64,000 nucleotides of DNA from Pseudarthrobacter sp. NamB4 (GCF_005796185.1 NZ_VAHM01000005.1:124001-188000), one strand, 5' to 3'. Positions 1 through 8,462 are shown, numbered from the stretch's first letter. Translations and numbers: made by a program. Notes: generated by a model from the letters alone, not told the origin.

Positions 1-272
1 ATCAGCTCGTCCCGTTCCCGGCGGGCGAAGGCGTCCTCGAGCCGATCCAGGGCGGCGTCCACCACCGCGGCGGAATAGCCGCCCTTCACGGGATCGAAGG
101 ACACTGCCCTGACGTCCCCGCTTTTGATGGGGTCGGTTGCCGCCTCCGGGGTCTCCAATGACACGCGTGCCCGCTGCAGGAACTCATCCACCTGCCTGGC
201 GTTATAGCCGTACTCACCGCGCTGCACGCGCTCAAAGGATGCAGGGATCTGCCGATGAATGTCCAATGCCAC
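1..272 (-). CDS. DivIVA-domain protein, C-terminus beyond window edge
   Basis: Only the first 90 codons are present because the gene runs off the left edge. The protein has two DivIVA-like segments: FERVQRGEYGYNARQVDEFL near residues 13-32, and a second F-x2-V-x-GGY-x4-VD motif near residues 58-70. Such proteins bind curved membrane or coiled-coil partners in actinobacterial growth and division; the exact role here is unknown. The start is GTG at 272 because GGAAG lies about six bases upstream. It is downstream of cdsA on the same strand across a 114-bp spacer that carries a 25-bp tandem repeat. The missing C-terminus prevents finer assignment. Confidence 0.72.
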   Translation of the reverse strand, partial: MALDIHRQIPASFERVQRGEYGYNARQVDEFLQRARVSLETPEAATDPIKSGDVRAVSFDPVKGGYSAAVVDAALDRLEDAFARRERDEL

Positions 273-281
273 TTTGCTTCC

Positions 282-331
282 TTCAATGCTCTTCAGCAGT
301 AATGCTTTCAATGCTCTCCAGCCGTAATGCT
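282..331. repeat. Two tandem 25-bp repeats
   Basis: Positions 282-306 and 307-331 are adjacent 25-bp copies differing at two positions. They lie just upstream of the DivIVA-domain gene's ribosome binding site, in its untranslated leader. They look like a recent local duplication. A regulatory role is possible but nothing shows it directly. Confidence 0.85.
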
Positions 332-386
332 TCTGCACCAGCTTATGTGTGGCGGAATCCGTCTGCCGCTCGGGCGCAGGTTCGTT

Positions 387-1310
387 TCAGGCGCCGGCCA
401 CCAGAACGTACAGTACAAAGGCAACCGGCGACGCAAACACAATGGAATCGAGCCGGTCCATGACTCCGCCATGCCCCGGCAGGATGCTGCTCATGTCCTT
501 GATCCCCAGCTCCCGCTTGACCATCGATTCGGCCAGGTCGCCGGCCGTGGAAGCAGCCACCAGGCCGACTGCCAGCACCACGCCCACCCACCATGGCTTA
601 TCAAGGACAAAAAGGCAGGCAAGGATGCCGATGAGCATGGCGCCACCAATAGAGCCGGCAAAACCCTCCCACGATTTCTTGGGGCTGATTTTGGGTGCCA
701 TGGGATGCTTGCCCAGGGACGCGCCCACCAGGTAGCCGAAGGTGTCGTTGGACACCACCAGCAGCAGCATCACCGCTATCTGCCAGGCACCTTCGGGAAT
801 GGTTCCGCCCGGCCAGAGCCCCAAGGGTGTTGCACCGCTGGGTGCATGCAGCGGCAGGGCCGCGAAGCTGATGAAGAACGGCACCCAGCCCAACGTGAAG
901 ACGCCGGCGAAGATGCTGTTGGCGGAACCTGCAGCACTTTCGATCGAGCGCCACAGCAGCACGGCCACCGAGCTCAGCAGCATGGCGAACAGGAGGCTTT
1001 CAATGCCGCCGAGGTAGGCTGCGAACGGCATGGCCACCGTGCCGGTCATCACCGGAATGATGGGCATCCTGGTTCCGTTCGCCTCCAGGGCCCGGTAGAT
1101 CTCCCACACGCCGAAGACGGCGAAGGTGGTGGTTACCGCAACGAAGCCAAGCGGGAGGAACAGCAGTCCGCCCAGCACGGCAAACAGCATGGCCAGACCC
1201 ACCACGACGGCGGCCGGCAGGTTCCTGCCGGCCTTTGGCGTCGGGTTGCTCCTGGGCTGCTTCCCCCGTGTGCGCGCCCTTGATGCCGGGGCCTGATCTG
1301 CCTGGCCCAT
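387..1310 (-). CDS. cdsA: Phosphatidate cytidylyltransferase
   Basis: This enzyme converts phosphatidic acid and CTP to CDP-diacylglycerol, the precursor of the cell's phospholipids. The 307-residue protein is a polytopic membrane protein with a basic N-terminal tail. Near residues 265-288 it carries the family signature, visible as KR-x4-KDMSSILPGHGGVMDRLD, with the conserved Lys-Asp and HGG-x2-DR-x-D residues. Its ATG overlaps the TGA of frr by one base (TGATG), so the two are probably translationally coupled. It is the last gene of the rpsB-tsf-pyrH-frr-cdsA run. Confidence 0.95.
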   Translation of the reverse strand: MGQADQAPASRARTRGKQPRSNPTPKAGRNLPAAVVVGLAMLFAVLGGLLFLPLGFVAVTTTFAVFGVWEIYRALEANGTRMPIIPVMTGTVAMPFAAYLGGIESLLFAMLLSSVAVLLWRSIESAAGSANSIFAGVFTLGWVPFFISFAALPLHAPSGATPLGLWPGGTIPEGAWQIAVMLLLVVSNDTFGYLVGASLGKHPMAPKISPKKSWEGFAGSIGGAMLIGILACLFVLDKPWWVGVVLAVGLVAASTAGDLAESMVKRELGIKDMSSILPGHGGVMDRLDSIVFASPVAFVLYVLVAGA

Positions 1311-1867
1311 CAGACTTCGAGCAGCTCTGCTTCCTTGCGCTTGAGCAGCTCGTCGATGCCGTCCACGTGGGCCTTGGTGATGCTGTCGAGTTCCTTCTCG
1401 GCGCGGGTGCCCTCGTCCTCGCCGGCCTCGCCGTCCTTCACCAGCCTGTCCAGGGTTTCCTTGGCCTTGCGGCGGATGTTGCGGATGGACACCTTGGCGT
1501 CCTCACCCTTGGTCTTGACGATCTTGACGTATTCCTTGCGGCGTTCCTTGGTCAGCTCCGGGATGGTGATCCGGATGACGTTGCCGTCGTTGGAGGGGTT
1601 GGCGCCCACTTCGGAATCGCTCAGTGCGCGCTCGATGTCGCGCAGCGCCGTCTTATCGAAGGGGGTGATGAGGATGGTGCGGGCGTCCGGGATCGCGAAC
1701 GAGGCCAGCTGCTGCAGCGGGGTGGGTGAGCCGTAGTACTCCACCAGGACCTTGTTGTACAGGCCGGGGTTGGCGCGGCCGGTGCGGACGGAAGCGAAGT
1801 CCTCCTTGGCTACCTCGACAGCCTTGTCCATCTTTTCTTCGGCTTCGAGCAAGGTTTCTTCGATCAC
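1310..1867 (-). CDS. frr: Ribosome recycling factor
   Basis: With EF-G, this factor splits the post-termination ribosome. At 185 residues it has the family length. It matches the family throughout, including the RTGRANPGL stretch and the charged C-terminal helix ending in [12 protein letters not shown]. The frame is open further upstream, but GTG at 1867 is chosen because it gives the normal N-terminus ([16 protein letters not shown]) and has AGGAGA a few bases before it. It lies between pyrH and cdsA and overlaps the cdsA start by one base. Confidence 0.96.
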   Translation of the reverse strand: MIEETLLEAEEKMDKAVEVAKEDFASVRTGRANPGLYNKVLVEYYGSPTPLQQLASFAIPDARTILITPFDKTALRDIERALSDSEVGANPSNDGNVIRITIPELTKERRKEYVKIVKTKGEDAKVSIRNIRRKAKETLDRLVKDGEAGEDEGTRAEKELDSITKAHVDGIDELLKRKEAELLEV

Positions 1868-1940
1868 GGTCTCTCCTGACGGTTCTGGTGCAGTCCGGGG
1901 CGCCGGCTCCATGCACAAACGTGGTTCTCTGTTGCTGGAC

Positions 1941-1999
1941 CGTCCCCGCCCCAGGGGCAGGGACGGAACTGTCCTGAAAACATCCTAGCTGGAGCTAGG
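1941..1999 (-). other. Stem-loops in the pyrH-frr spacer
   Basis: Two inverted repeats lie between pyrH and frr. The palindrome CCTAGCTGGAGCTAGG (1984-1999) overlaps the pyrH stop codon. A GC-rich 12-bp stem has arms 1941-1952 and 1954-1965, with one G-U pair in the transcript. Neither has a clear T-run on the minus strand. They look like partial terminators or mRNA processing and stability elements rather than full stops. Confidence 0.6.
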
Positions 2000-2732
2000 C
2001 GGTGACCAGCGTGCCCAGCTTTTCGCCAAGGATGGCGCGGGTGACATTGCCTTCACCCTCCATGCCGAAGACCACCATGGAAAGGTTGTTGTCCTTGCAC
2101 ATGGTCATTGCCGTCTGGTCCATAACCCGGATGTCGCGGCGGAGGGCGTCATCGTAGCTGAGGCTTTCAAGCCGCTCCGCGGTGGGGTCCTTCTTGGGAT
2201 CGGCAGTGTAGACGGCGTCCACGCCACTCTTGGCCATCAGGACCACGTCGGCGTGGACCTCGAGGGCCCGCTGCGCGGCAACGGTGTCGGTGGAGAAGTA
2301 CGGCAGTCCCGCGCCGGCACCGAAGATGACCACACGGTCCTTTTCCATGTGCCGGATGGCACGGCGTGGAATGTAGGCCTCGGCGACCTGCCCCATGGTG
2401 ATGGCACTCTGGACCCGGGTCTCGACGCCGGCCTGCTCCAGGAAATCCTGCAGGGCCAGGCAGTTCATGACGGTCCCGAGCATGCCCATGTAGTCGGCAC
2501 GCGAGCGGTCCATCCCGCTCTGGGACAGCTCCGCGCCGCGGAAGAAGTTGCCGCCGCCCACCACGATGGCCACCTCCACCTGGGGAACGGCTGCGGCGAT
2601 CTGTTTGGCGACGTCGCGGACGGTCTCGGGGTCAACGCCCAGCTTCCCGCCGCCAAAAACCTCGCCTGAAAGCTTCAGGAGGACCCGGCGTCGGCTTTTC
2701 TCTGGCTGGATTACAGTGTTGACGGCTTCCAT
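1995..2732 (-). CDS. pyrH: Uridylate kinase (UMP kinase)
   Basis: This enzyme phosphorylates UMP to UDP with ATP in pyrimidine nucleotide synthesis. The 245-residue protein belongs to the amino-acid-kinase fold family. It has [12 protein letters not shown] near residues 17-28 for phosphate binding, the [10 protein letters not shown] segment, and a C-terminal half ending in [12 protein letters not shown]. The ORF is open 80 codons further upstream. ATG at 2732 is chosen because GGAAGG precedes it and the family N-terminus fits. It follows tsf, but a good terminator separates them, so it may have its own promoter. Confidence 0.96.
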   Translation of the reverse strand: MEAVNTVIQPEKSRRRVLLKLSGEVFGGGKLGVDPETVRDVAKQIAAAVPQVEVAIVVGGGNFFRGAELSQSGMDRSRADYMGMLGTVMNCLALQDFLEQAGVETRVQSAITMGQVAEAYIPRRAIRHMEKDRVVIFGAGAGLPYFSTDTVAAQRALEVHADVVLMAKSGVDAVYTADPKKDPTAERLESLSYDDALRRDIRVMDQTAMTMCKDNNLSMVVFGMEGEGNVTRAILGEKLGTLVTA

Positions 2733-2813
2733 GATGCCTTCCCGTTGGTGAACTCTAAAAAGGTTATCCTGCTGCGCGGGCAAAGGTCCCGTTCCGGCTT
2801 GTCCCGCGCATGC

Positions 2814-2846
2814 AAAAGGGGCGGCCACCGAAGTGGCCACCCCCTT
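2814..2846 (-). terminator. Rho-independent terminator after tsf
   Basis: On the minus strand, just past the tsf stop, AAGGGGGTGGCCAC and GTGGCCGCCCCTT flank a TTCG tetraloop and are followed by TTTT. The stem has one bulged base. The UUCG loop and T-run make a convincing intrinsic terminator that should limit read-through into pyrH. Confidence 0.85.
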
Positions 2847-2856
2847 GCAGTTCCGG

Positions 2857-3693
2857 CTAGGAGCCGACGCGGAAACGCGCGAACGCGGTTCCCTTGACAC
2901 CGGCCTCTTCGAGGACCTGTGCCACGGACTTCTTGGCGTCCTTGGCGAACGCCTGGTCAACCAGGACCTCACCCTTGTAGAAGCCGGTCACGCGGCCTTC
3001 AACAATCTTGGTAAGCGCGGCTTCGGGCTTGCCCTCGGCCTTTGCGGTCTCTTCGGCGATGCGGCGCTCGGACTCGACCAGCTCGGACGGAACGTCTTCG
3101 CGGGTCAGGTAGTTCGGGGCCATGGCAGCGATGTGGACGGCAACATCGTGGGCAGCGGTGGCAGCGGCTTCGCCCTCACCGTCAACTGCGAACAGGACGC
3201 CAACCTGGGCGGGCAGGTCCTTGGAGGTCTTGTGCAGGTAAGCGTCGACCGTTGCGCCCTCGATGCGGGAGATGCGGCGGACAACAACCTTTTCGCCCAG
3301 GACAGCGCCTTCTTCGACGACGACCTCGGAGAGGGGCTTGCCGTCAACGTCGGTGGCGAGCAGGGCGTCGAGGTCGGCAGCGCCGGACTCGACGGCGACG
3401 GCCAGGACTTTGTCGGCCAGCTGGATGAACTTGTCAGCCTTGGCAACGAAGTCGGTTTCGCAGTTGACCTCGATCATGACGCCGACGCCGTTGCTGACCT
3501 TTGCGGCCACCAGGCCTTCAGCGGTGGAGCGGCCTTCACGCTTGGTAGCGCCCTTGAGGCCCTTGATGCGGATGATTTCGATGGCCTTCTCGGCGTCACC
3601 GTTGGCTTCGTCAAGAGCCTTCTTGACGTCCATCATGCCGGCGCCGGTGCGCTCGCGCAGGGCCTTGATGTCCGCGGCAGTGTAGTTCGCCAT
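2857..3693 (-). CDS. tsf: Elongation factor Ts
   Basis: EF-Ts is the nucleotide exchange factor that reloads EF-Tu with GTP. The 278-residue protein has the two family signatures: [12 protein letters not shown] near residues 16-27 and NCETDFVA near residues 77-84. The frame is open upstream, but ATG at 3693 gives the standard N-terminus [10 protein letters not shown] and has AGAGGGG before it. It follows rpsB after a 129-bp spacer with strong stem-loops and ends in a terminator. Confidence 0.97.
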   Translation of the reverse strand: MANYTAADIKALRERTGAGMMDVKKALDEANGDAEKAIEIIRIKGLKGATKREGRSTAEGLVAAKVSNGVGVMIEVNCETDFVAKADKFIQLADKVLAVAVESGAADLDALLATDVDGKPLSEVVVEEGAVLGEKVVVRRISRIEGATVDAYLHKTSKDLPAQVGVLFAVDGEGEAAATAAHDVAVHIAAMAPNYLTREDVPSELVESERRIAEETAKAEGKPEAALTKIVEGRVTGFYKGEVLVDQAFAKDAKKSVAQVLEEAGVKGTAFARFRVGS

Positions 3694-3734
3694 GTGAACC
3701 CCTCTGTCTAGAAATGTGTTGTGGTGTACGGACC

Positions 3735-3802
3735 GACAGGACGGCAGCCCGTGGTGGGCTGCCATCCTGTCAGCAGCTCCGGGCACCGCAGGACGGTGCC
3801 GG
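3735..3802 (-). other. Tandem stem-loops between rpsB and tsf
   Basis: The rpsB-tsf spacer holds a 16-bp stem: arms 3735-3750 and 3756-3771, a 5-base loop, and one U-G pair in the minus transcript. A second stem-loop of about eight pairs lies at 3779-3802. No T-run follows either. The position suggests attenuation or processing that sets the S2 to EF-Ts ratio, as known for rpsB-tsf in other bacteria. That role is inference. Confidence 0.7.
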
Positions 3803-3822
3803 AGAGTCCGGATCTACTTGTG

Positions 3823-4680
3823 TTACTTGGCTTCTTCAGCGGAAGCGTCAGCGGCGGGAGCCTCGGCAGCGGGGGCTGCAGCTTCCTCCGCCGGTGCGGC
3901 AGCAGCTTCAGCCTTGTTGCCTTCGAGGAGCTCGCGCTCCCATTCGGCCAGCGGCTCTTCCGGAGCTTCAGCAGCACCCGCGCCACGGTTGTTGCGGGCG
4001 ATGAGGCCCTCGGCCACGGCGTCGGCAACAACGCGGGTCAGGAGGTTCACGGAGCGGATGGCGTCGTCGTTGCCCGGGATCGGGAAGTCGACCTCGTCCG
4101 GATCGCAGTTGGTGTCCAGGATGGCCACCACCGGGATGTTCAGCTTCTTGGCCTCGTCAACGGCGAGGTGTTCCTTCTTGGTGTCCACGACCCAGAGCAG
4201 GGACGGTGCCTTGGTCAGGTTGCGGATACCGCCGAGGTTGGCTTCGAGCTTGGTGAGTTCGCGCTTGAGGAGCAGCAGCTCCTTCTTGGTGTAAGCGGAG
4301 CCGGCGACGTCGTCGAAGTCGATCTCTTCGAGTTCCTTCATGCGCTGGATGCGCTTGGCGACGGTCTGGAAGTTGGTCAGCATGCCGCCGAGCCAGCGCT
4401 GGTTCACGTAGGGCTGGCCAACGCGGGTTGCCTGCTCGGCAATTGCTTCCTGGGCCTGCTTCTTGGTGCCGACGAACAGCACGGTGCCGCCGTGGGCAAC
4501 GGTGGCCTTGACGAACTCGTAGGCGCGGTCGATGTAGGACAGCGACTGCTGAAGGTCGATGATGTAGATGCCGTTGCGTTCGGTGAAGATGAAGCGCTTC
4601 ATCTTCGGGTTCCAACGGCGGGTCTGGTGACCAAAGTGGACGCCGCTGTCAAGCAGCTGGCGCATGGTTACGACGGGCAT
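3823..4680 (-). CDS. rpsB: 30S ribosomal protein S2
   Basis: S2 is a structural protein of the small ribosomal subunit. The 285-residue protein begins [20 protein letters not shown] and carries the conserved [11 protein letters not shown] and [13 protein letters not shown] segments. From about residue 250 it has an Ala/Glu-rich tail common in actinobacterial S2. ATG at 4680 is preceded by AGGAG. It is the first gene of the minus-strand translation cluster and is transcribed away from the M23 peptidase gene. Confidence 0.97.
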   Translation of the reverse strand: MPVVTMRQLLDSGVHFGHQTRRWNPKMKRFIFTERNGIYIIDLQQSLSYIDRAYEFVKATVAHGGTVLFVGTKKQAQEAIAEQATRVGQPYVNQRWLGGMLTNFQTVAKRIQRMKELEEIDFDDVAGSAYTKKELLLLKRELTKLEANLGGIRNLTKAPSLLWVVDTKKEHLAVDEAKKLNIPVVAILDTNCDPDEVDFPIPGNDDAIRSVNLLTRVVADAVAEGLIARNNRGAGAAEAPEEPLAEWERELLEGNKAEAAAAPAEEAAAPAAEAPAADASAEEAK

Positions 4681-5140
4681 TCCGACGCTCCTTATTTTCC
4701 GGCAGGTCATTCATGAGAGAGCCCGGAGGCTTCTTACCCTGCCAATAGTTGACGGTTGATTAGCGTGGCCCGGTTGGGCCGTGCTCCTGGCATCCTTCAC
4801 GCTTCCCATCCGTGCCTGGTGGCACGGACCGCAGGAGGCCTGATCCATGGAGGCGGAAGCCGAAGCCCCGCCCGGTCAAGGGCTGGATGCGCGTAGTCAG
4901 CCGCGGCTCCCCCACACTCCTGAATGAGTTGTGCCGACGCAGCCCAGACAGCGACATATACCGTTGGATTGACCATTGGGATAGACGCTGGACGGAAAGC
5001 GTTGAGGGCGCAGCAAACTGCTCCACCAAGTGTACTACAGGCCCCTGCGCGCGGCGGCCATCGATACGCCGGGGAAGGCCTTATCCACATAGCCGGCCCT
5101 GGCACTGCCGGCGCGTTTCGGGGAGGTGCAGGCTGATGGC
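4681..5140. promoter_or_regulatory. Divergent intergenic region upstream of rpsB and the M23 gene
   Basis: These 460 bases must hold the promoters for rpsB (minus) and the peptidase gene (plus). I see no unambiguous -35/-10 pair and no convincing gene. The rpsB leader side carries two short perfect stem-loops: GGCCC-GGTT-GGGCC at 4767-4780 and CCGTGCC-TGGT-GGCACGG at about 4809-4826. They could form leader structures for S2 autoregulation, which is known in other bacteria but not shown here. Confidence 0.45.
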
Positions 5141-5767
5141 ATGAAACCACCGGTTCTCCTGGCCGCCGTGCTGCTTCTTCCCGCCTCGGTGGCGTCCGCC
5201 GCAGCGCCACTTTCACATGGTCCTCAACCTGCGGGATTCGAAATTCCGACAGCGGCAGGAGGCATGGGTGCCGCGGTGGAGGTGGGTGCCGCGGTGGAGG
5301 TGGGTGCCGCGGCAGAGATCCGTGCCGCAGAAGTTGAACCGGTGGCGGCCGAACCCTCGTGGCAGTGGCCGCTTACTCCACGCCCGCAGGTGCTGCGGGA
5401 TTTTGATCCGCCGTCCAAACCATGGCTCAGCGGCCACCGGGGCGTGGACCTGGAAGCAGTGTCCGACGGCGTCCAGGTCACCTCCCCGGCGGCGGGTACC
5501 GTCAGCTTCGTGGGAGTGGTGGTGGACCGGCCGGTCATCACCATCGACCACGGCAACGGTCTTCGCAGCAGTTTTGAGCCTGTAGAGAGCACCCTTGCAG
5601 CCGGCAGTCCCGTTGCCGCCGGGCAGGCGATCGGCACCATCGTTGCCGGGCATTGCCCTGCCTCGTCCTGCGTCCATTGGGGTGTCCGCCGGGGAGACGA
5701 CTATGTGAATCCGCTTCAGTTCGTCATGGACCTGCGGCCATCCATCCTCCTGCCGCTGACCCCGTAG
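5141..5767 (+). CDS. Secreted M23-family metallopeptidase
   Basis: This is a likely exported LytM-type peptidoglycan hydrolase. Residues 1-22 of 208 form a signal peptide with a long Leu/Ala core ending ASA-A. Residues 44-60 contain two and a half copies of GAAVEV, encoded by 18-bp tandem repeats at 5266-5301. The domain has the zinc motif H99-x3-D103 and H179. The usual second-motif HxH is CVHW here, so the first His is replaced by Cys177, and reduced activity or a variant subfamily is possible. GTG at 5126 is an alternative start. ATG 5141 is preferred because it begins the signal peptide directly, though its ribosome site is distant. Confidence 0.82.
   Translation: MKPPVLLAAVLLLPASVASAAAPLSHGPQPAGFEIPTAAGGMGAAVEVGAAVEVGAAAEIRAAEVEPVAAEPSWQWPLTPRPQVLRDFDPPSKPWLSGHRGVDLEAVSDGVQVTSPAAGTVSFVGVVVDRPVITIDHGNGLRSSFEPVESTLAAGSPVAAGQAIGTIVAGHCPASSCVHWGVRRGDDYVNPLQFVMDLRPSILLPLTP
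5266..5310 (+). repeat. 18-bp tandem repeat within the M23 gene
   Basis: Two exact 18-bp copies (GGGTGCCGCGGTGGAGGT) lie at 5266-5283 and 5284-5301, followed by a partial third. They encode the GAAVEV repeats in the linker between signal peptide and peptidase domain. Such repeats can change copy number by slippage. Confidence 0.9.
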
Positions 5768-5787
5768 CCTGCCCGCGGCAACCGGAA

Positions 5788-6975
5788 TCAGACGATGGCG
5801 GAAATGCCGGTGATGGCCCGGCCCGTCACCAGGGTGTTGATTTCGTGGGTTCCCTCGTAGGAATAGATGGCCTCGGCGTCGGCGAAGATCTTTCCCATCC
5901 CGAAGTCGGTCACAATGCCATTGCCGCCAAGGATGCTCCGCCCGATGGCGACGCTCTCGCGCATGCGTTCGGTAGTGAACGCCTTGGCCAGGGCTGACTG
6001 CTCATCCTTCGCCTGTCCCGCGTCCTCCAGTTGGGAGAGCCGGACCATCATGCCCATGGAGCTGACGGCGTTGCCCAGGATCTGGACCAATTGGCTTTGC
6101 ACCAGCTGGAACGAGGCGAGCGGCCGGCCGAACTGGTGGCGCTCCACTGCATAGCGCCGGGCCACATCAAAGGCAGCCAGCTGCTGGCCAACAGCCTGCC
6201 ACGCCACCCCCAGCCGGGTGACCTTCAAGACCTTGTTGACGTCGCGGAAGCTGTTGGCATGGGCCAGTTTGTAAAAGTCCGGAACCATCACGTTGTCCAA
6301 CGCGATGTCGGCATTCTGGACTGTCCGGAGGGCGATTTTGTTGTCGATCTTCGCTGTGCTGAAGCCCTCAAGAGTTGTGTCGACGAGGAACCCTTTGACC
6401 TGGTTGTCCTCCACATCCCGGGCGTAGATCACCACCCAATCGGAGAAAGTGGCGTTCCCGATCCAGCGCTTTGCGCCGTTGAGGATCCAGTTGCTGCCCT
6501 CCCTCCGGGCGCTGGTGCGGGTACCGCCGGCAACGTCGCTGCCGCCCAGCGGCTCGGTCAGGCCGAACGCGCCAATCTTTTTGAGCGAGTAGATGTCCGG
6601 CAGCCAGACGTCCTTCTGCTCCTGGGAGGCGAGGGCTTCGATGGAACCGGTGAAAAGACCGTCGTGGACGCCCATGAAGGTGGAAATGGAAGCATCTGCC
6701 CGTGTCACCTCTGCGTGCAGCAGGCCGGCGAAGAGGTTGGAGTGTCCTTGCCGGCGGACAGGACTGACCAGGTCAATGTCTGCCAGCTTGGGAATCAAGT
6801 CCATCGGGAACTCGCCCCGGTTCCAGCAGTCAACGGCGATGGGACGGACCTCGCGGGCCAGGAAGTTCCTGACCTCCGCAAGCCGGTCCCGTTCTTTGTC
6901 AGTCAGCATCTGCTCGAAGGCATAGAAGTCGCCGTCGGCGTAGGGCAGGATGGATTCGGCAGCAGAAGTGGACAT
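5788..6975 (-). CDS. Acyl-CoA dehydrogenase, glutaryl-CoA dehydrogenase-like
   Basis: This flavoenzyme oxidises an acyl-CoA to the enoyl-CoA. The 395-residue protein has the full fold, with FGLTEPLGGSD for FAD and substrate contact, KRWIGNA, and the C-terminal segment YEGTHEI. In glutaryl-CoA dehydrogenases that segment carries the catalytic Glu (about E374 here), and GRAITGI follows it as in that subfamily. The substrate cannot be fixed from sequence. The start is ATG at 6975, with GAGG eight bases upstream. A GTTACT-GATG-AGTAAC palindrome lies about 55 bases upstream and is probably an operator. Confidence 0.85.
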   Translation of the reverse strand: MSTSAAESILPYADGDFYAFEQMLTDKERDRLAEVRNFLAREVRPIAVDCWNRGEFPMDLIPKLADIDLVSPVRRQGHSNLFAGLLHAEVTRADASISTFMGVHDGLFTGSIEALASQEQKDVWLPDIYSLKKIGAFGLTEPLGGSDVAGGTRTSARREGSNWILNGAKRWIGNATFSDWVVIYARDVEDNQVKGFLVDTTLEGFSTAKIDNKIALRTVQNADIALDNVMVPDFYKLAHANSFRDVNKVLKVTRLGVAWQAVGQQLAAFDVARRYAVERHQFGRPLASFQLVQSQLVQILGNAVSSMGMMVRLSQLEDAGQAKDEQSALAKAFTTERMRESVAIGRSILGGNGIVTDFGMGKIFADAEAIYSYEGTHEINTLVTGRAITGISAIV

Positions 6976-7028
6976 GATTACCTCGCAAATGATCAGCGGT
7001 GACTGTTGCTCTGACAAGAACACCTTAA

Positions 7029-7044
7029 GTTACTGATGAGTAAC
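7029..7044. promoter_or_regulatory. Inverted repeat GTTACTGATGAGTAAC, putative operator
   Basis: Perfect 6-bp arms flank a 4-bp spacer, upstream of the acyl-CoA dehydrogenase gene. The same GTTAC-N6-GTAAC pattern recurs at 25279-25294 and 63116-63131, each near lipid-type genes. The size and symmetry suit a TetR-type repressor; the regulator is unknown. Confidence 0.6.
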
Positions 7045-7070
7045 ATACCGCAGGGCGGGAGGTTAAGAAA

Positions 7071-7110
7071 GGAAAACCGCTGCCGGCGATGGTCGCGGGC
7101 AGCGGTTTCC
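7071..7110 (-). terminator. Terminator after the CAU tRNA
   Basis: Downstream of the tRNA on the minus strand, AAACCGCTGCC and GGCAGCGGTTTT form a stem of about 10 bp followed by T-rich sequence. It separates the tRNA from the acyl-CoA dehydrogenase promoter region. Confidence 0.8.
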
Positions 7111-7117
7111 TGGGATG

Positions 7118-7191
7118 TAGGGCTACTCGGACTTGAACCGAGGACCTTAGGATTATGAGTCCCGCGCTCTAACCAGCTGAGCTATAGCCCC
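7118..7191 (-). tRNA. tRNA with CAU anticodon (Ile2 or elongator Met)
   Basis: The 74-base cloverleaf reads GGGGCTA at the 5' acceptor and TAGCCCT plus discriminator A at the 3' side. The D-arm is GCTCAGCTGGTTAGAGC, the anticodon loop CTCATAA, and the T-loop TTCAAGT. CCA is not encoded. A CAU anticodon with this loop fits either elongator tRNA-Met or the lysidine-modified tRNA-Ile2; it lacks the features of initiator tRNA-fMet. Telling the two apart needs comparison with other tRNAs of the genome. Confidence 0.93.
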
Positions 7192-7265
7192 TTGCGGCCG
7201 GGCCTTCCATACAACACTGTGCATGGCGGCTGGGCAAAAACACTCTAGCAAACCCCGGTCAGCGT

Positions 7266-8462
7266 TCAGACCACCTTGTCCTCGAAGCCCGCGCCGCGGT
7301 ACAGGTCCTCGAATGTCTGCAGGGTTCCCTGGATGCTGTGCGGTTCCACCATCTGCCGGCTGACCTGGCCCATGGCGGCACGCTGGTCGGCCGGAAGCTC
7401 CAGGATCTGGGTGATCTTCTTCGCCAGGTCGTCGCTGTCGTTGGGGGTGAAAAGGTAGCCGTTCCCGCCGTCGCGCACCAGGTGCGGCAGCGCCATGGCA
7501 TCCGCCAGCACTACAGGGGTGGAGGCCGACATCGCTTCCAGCGTGACCAGCGACTGCAGCTCGGCCGTGCCCGGCATGCAGAAAAGGTCTGCCCGGATAT
7601 AGGACTTCCGCAGTTCCTCGTCGCTGGCAAGGCCAAGGAACTGCACCCTGTCCCCCAGGCCAAGCCGGCGGACGAGCTCCTCCAGTGCGGGCCGGACTTC
7701 CCCGCCGCCCACAATCTCCAGGTGCACGTTCAGTTCAGGCGGCGTCTTGCTGATGGCCTCGATCAGCACGTCCACATGCTTCTCTTCGGCAAGGCGCCCC
7801 GCGAACATCACCGTGGGGTGCGGATGCGGCTCGATCTGTTCGCCGGGCTGGAGTTCGTAGGCAGCGGAGTCTATGCCGTTGGACAGCGGCAGCACCTTAC
7901 GCAGGAAGGCATGTTCATGCATGGCCTTGGCCGCAAGTGGCGTGGGGGTGGTCACCACGTCCGCCTTGCCCATGACCTTGCCCATGTCTTTCCAGGAGAT
8001 GCGGCCGATGATGTTCTTGAACCACTGCGGGAACGGCAGGAACGGGTTGAGGTTTTCCGGCATGAAGTGGTTGGTGGCCACGATCCGGACCCCGCGCTTC
8101 ACTGCCTCATACAGGACGTGCTCGCCGATCATATAGTGGCTCTGGATGTGCACCACGTCAGGGTTAACCCGGTCGAAAAGAAGGCTGATTTCCTTTTTGA
8201 TCTCCCAAGGCAGGCAGATCCGGAAGTACTCATGCGTGGGTACGCCATGGGAGCGGAGCCGGTGGACCGTCGCTTCTGAACGGAACTCGGTGAAGCTTTT
8301 GCCGTTGTCCGCCCGGCAGGCGAGGACGTGCACGTTGTGGCCCCGGCCGGTCATGCCCTTGGCCAGGCGGTAGCCGAACTGGGCCGCTCCGTTGATATGC
8401 GGAGGATACGTGTCCGCCGCGATCAGGATGGTCAGGGGGCGCATGTCTGCGGGCGTGGTCAC
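7266..8462 (-). CDS. GT4-family glycosyltransferase
   Basis: This is a GT-B fold enzyme that transfers a sugar from a nucleotide or lipid-linked donor. The 398-residue protein has the N-terminal HINGAAQFGYRLAKGM segment and the C-terminal donor-binding half: VMFAGRLAEEKHVDVLIEA, then the E-x7-E region seen as GTAELQSLVTLEAMSASTPVV. It resembles actinobacterial mannosyl or glycolipid glycosyltransferases, but the acceptor is not evident. GTG at 8462 is used because AGGAG lies about eight bases before it. It is downstream of the NIPA-like transporter on the same strand. Confidence 0.86.
   Translation of the reverse strand: MTTPADMRPLTILIAADTYPPHINGAAQFGYRLAKGMTGRGHNVHVLACRADNGKSFTEFRSEATVHRLRSHGVPTHEYFRICLPWEIKKEISLLFDRVNPDVVHIQSHYMIGEHVLYEAVKRGVRIVATNHFMPENLNPFLPFPQWFKNIIGRISWKDMGKVMGKADVVTTPTPLAAKAMHEHAFLRKVLPLSNGIDSAAYELQPGEQIEPHPHPTVMFAGRLAEEKHVDVLIEAISKTPPELNVHLEIVGGGEVRPALEELVRRLGLGDRVQFLGLASDEELRKSYIRADLFCMPGTAELQSLVTLEAMSASTPVVLADAMALPHLVRDGGNGYLFTPNDSDDLAKKITQILELPADQRAAMGQVSRQMVEPHSIQGTLQTFEDLYRGAGFEDKVV

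Noticed and set aside
327..1283. Long plus-strand open frame opposite cdsA
   Set aside because: It is the antisense of cdsA, has no ribosome site and reads as low-complexity His/Gly/Gln sequence typical of high-GC shadow frames.
4760..5216. Small genes in the rpsB upstream gap
   Set aside because: Open frames overlap on both strands, with no ribosome sites and no recognisable products.
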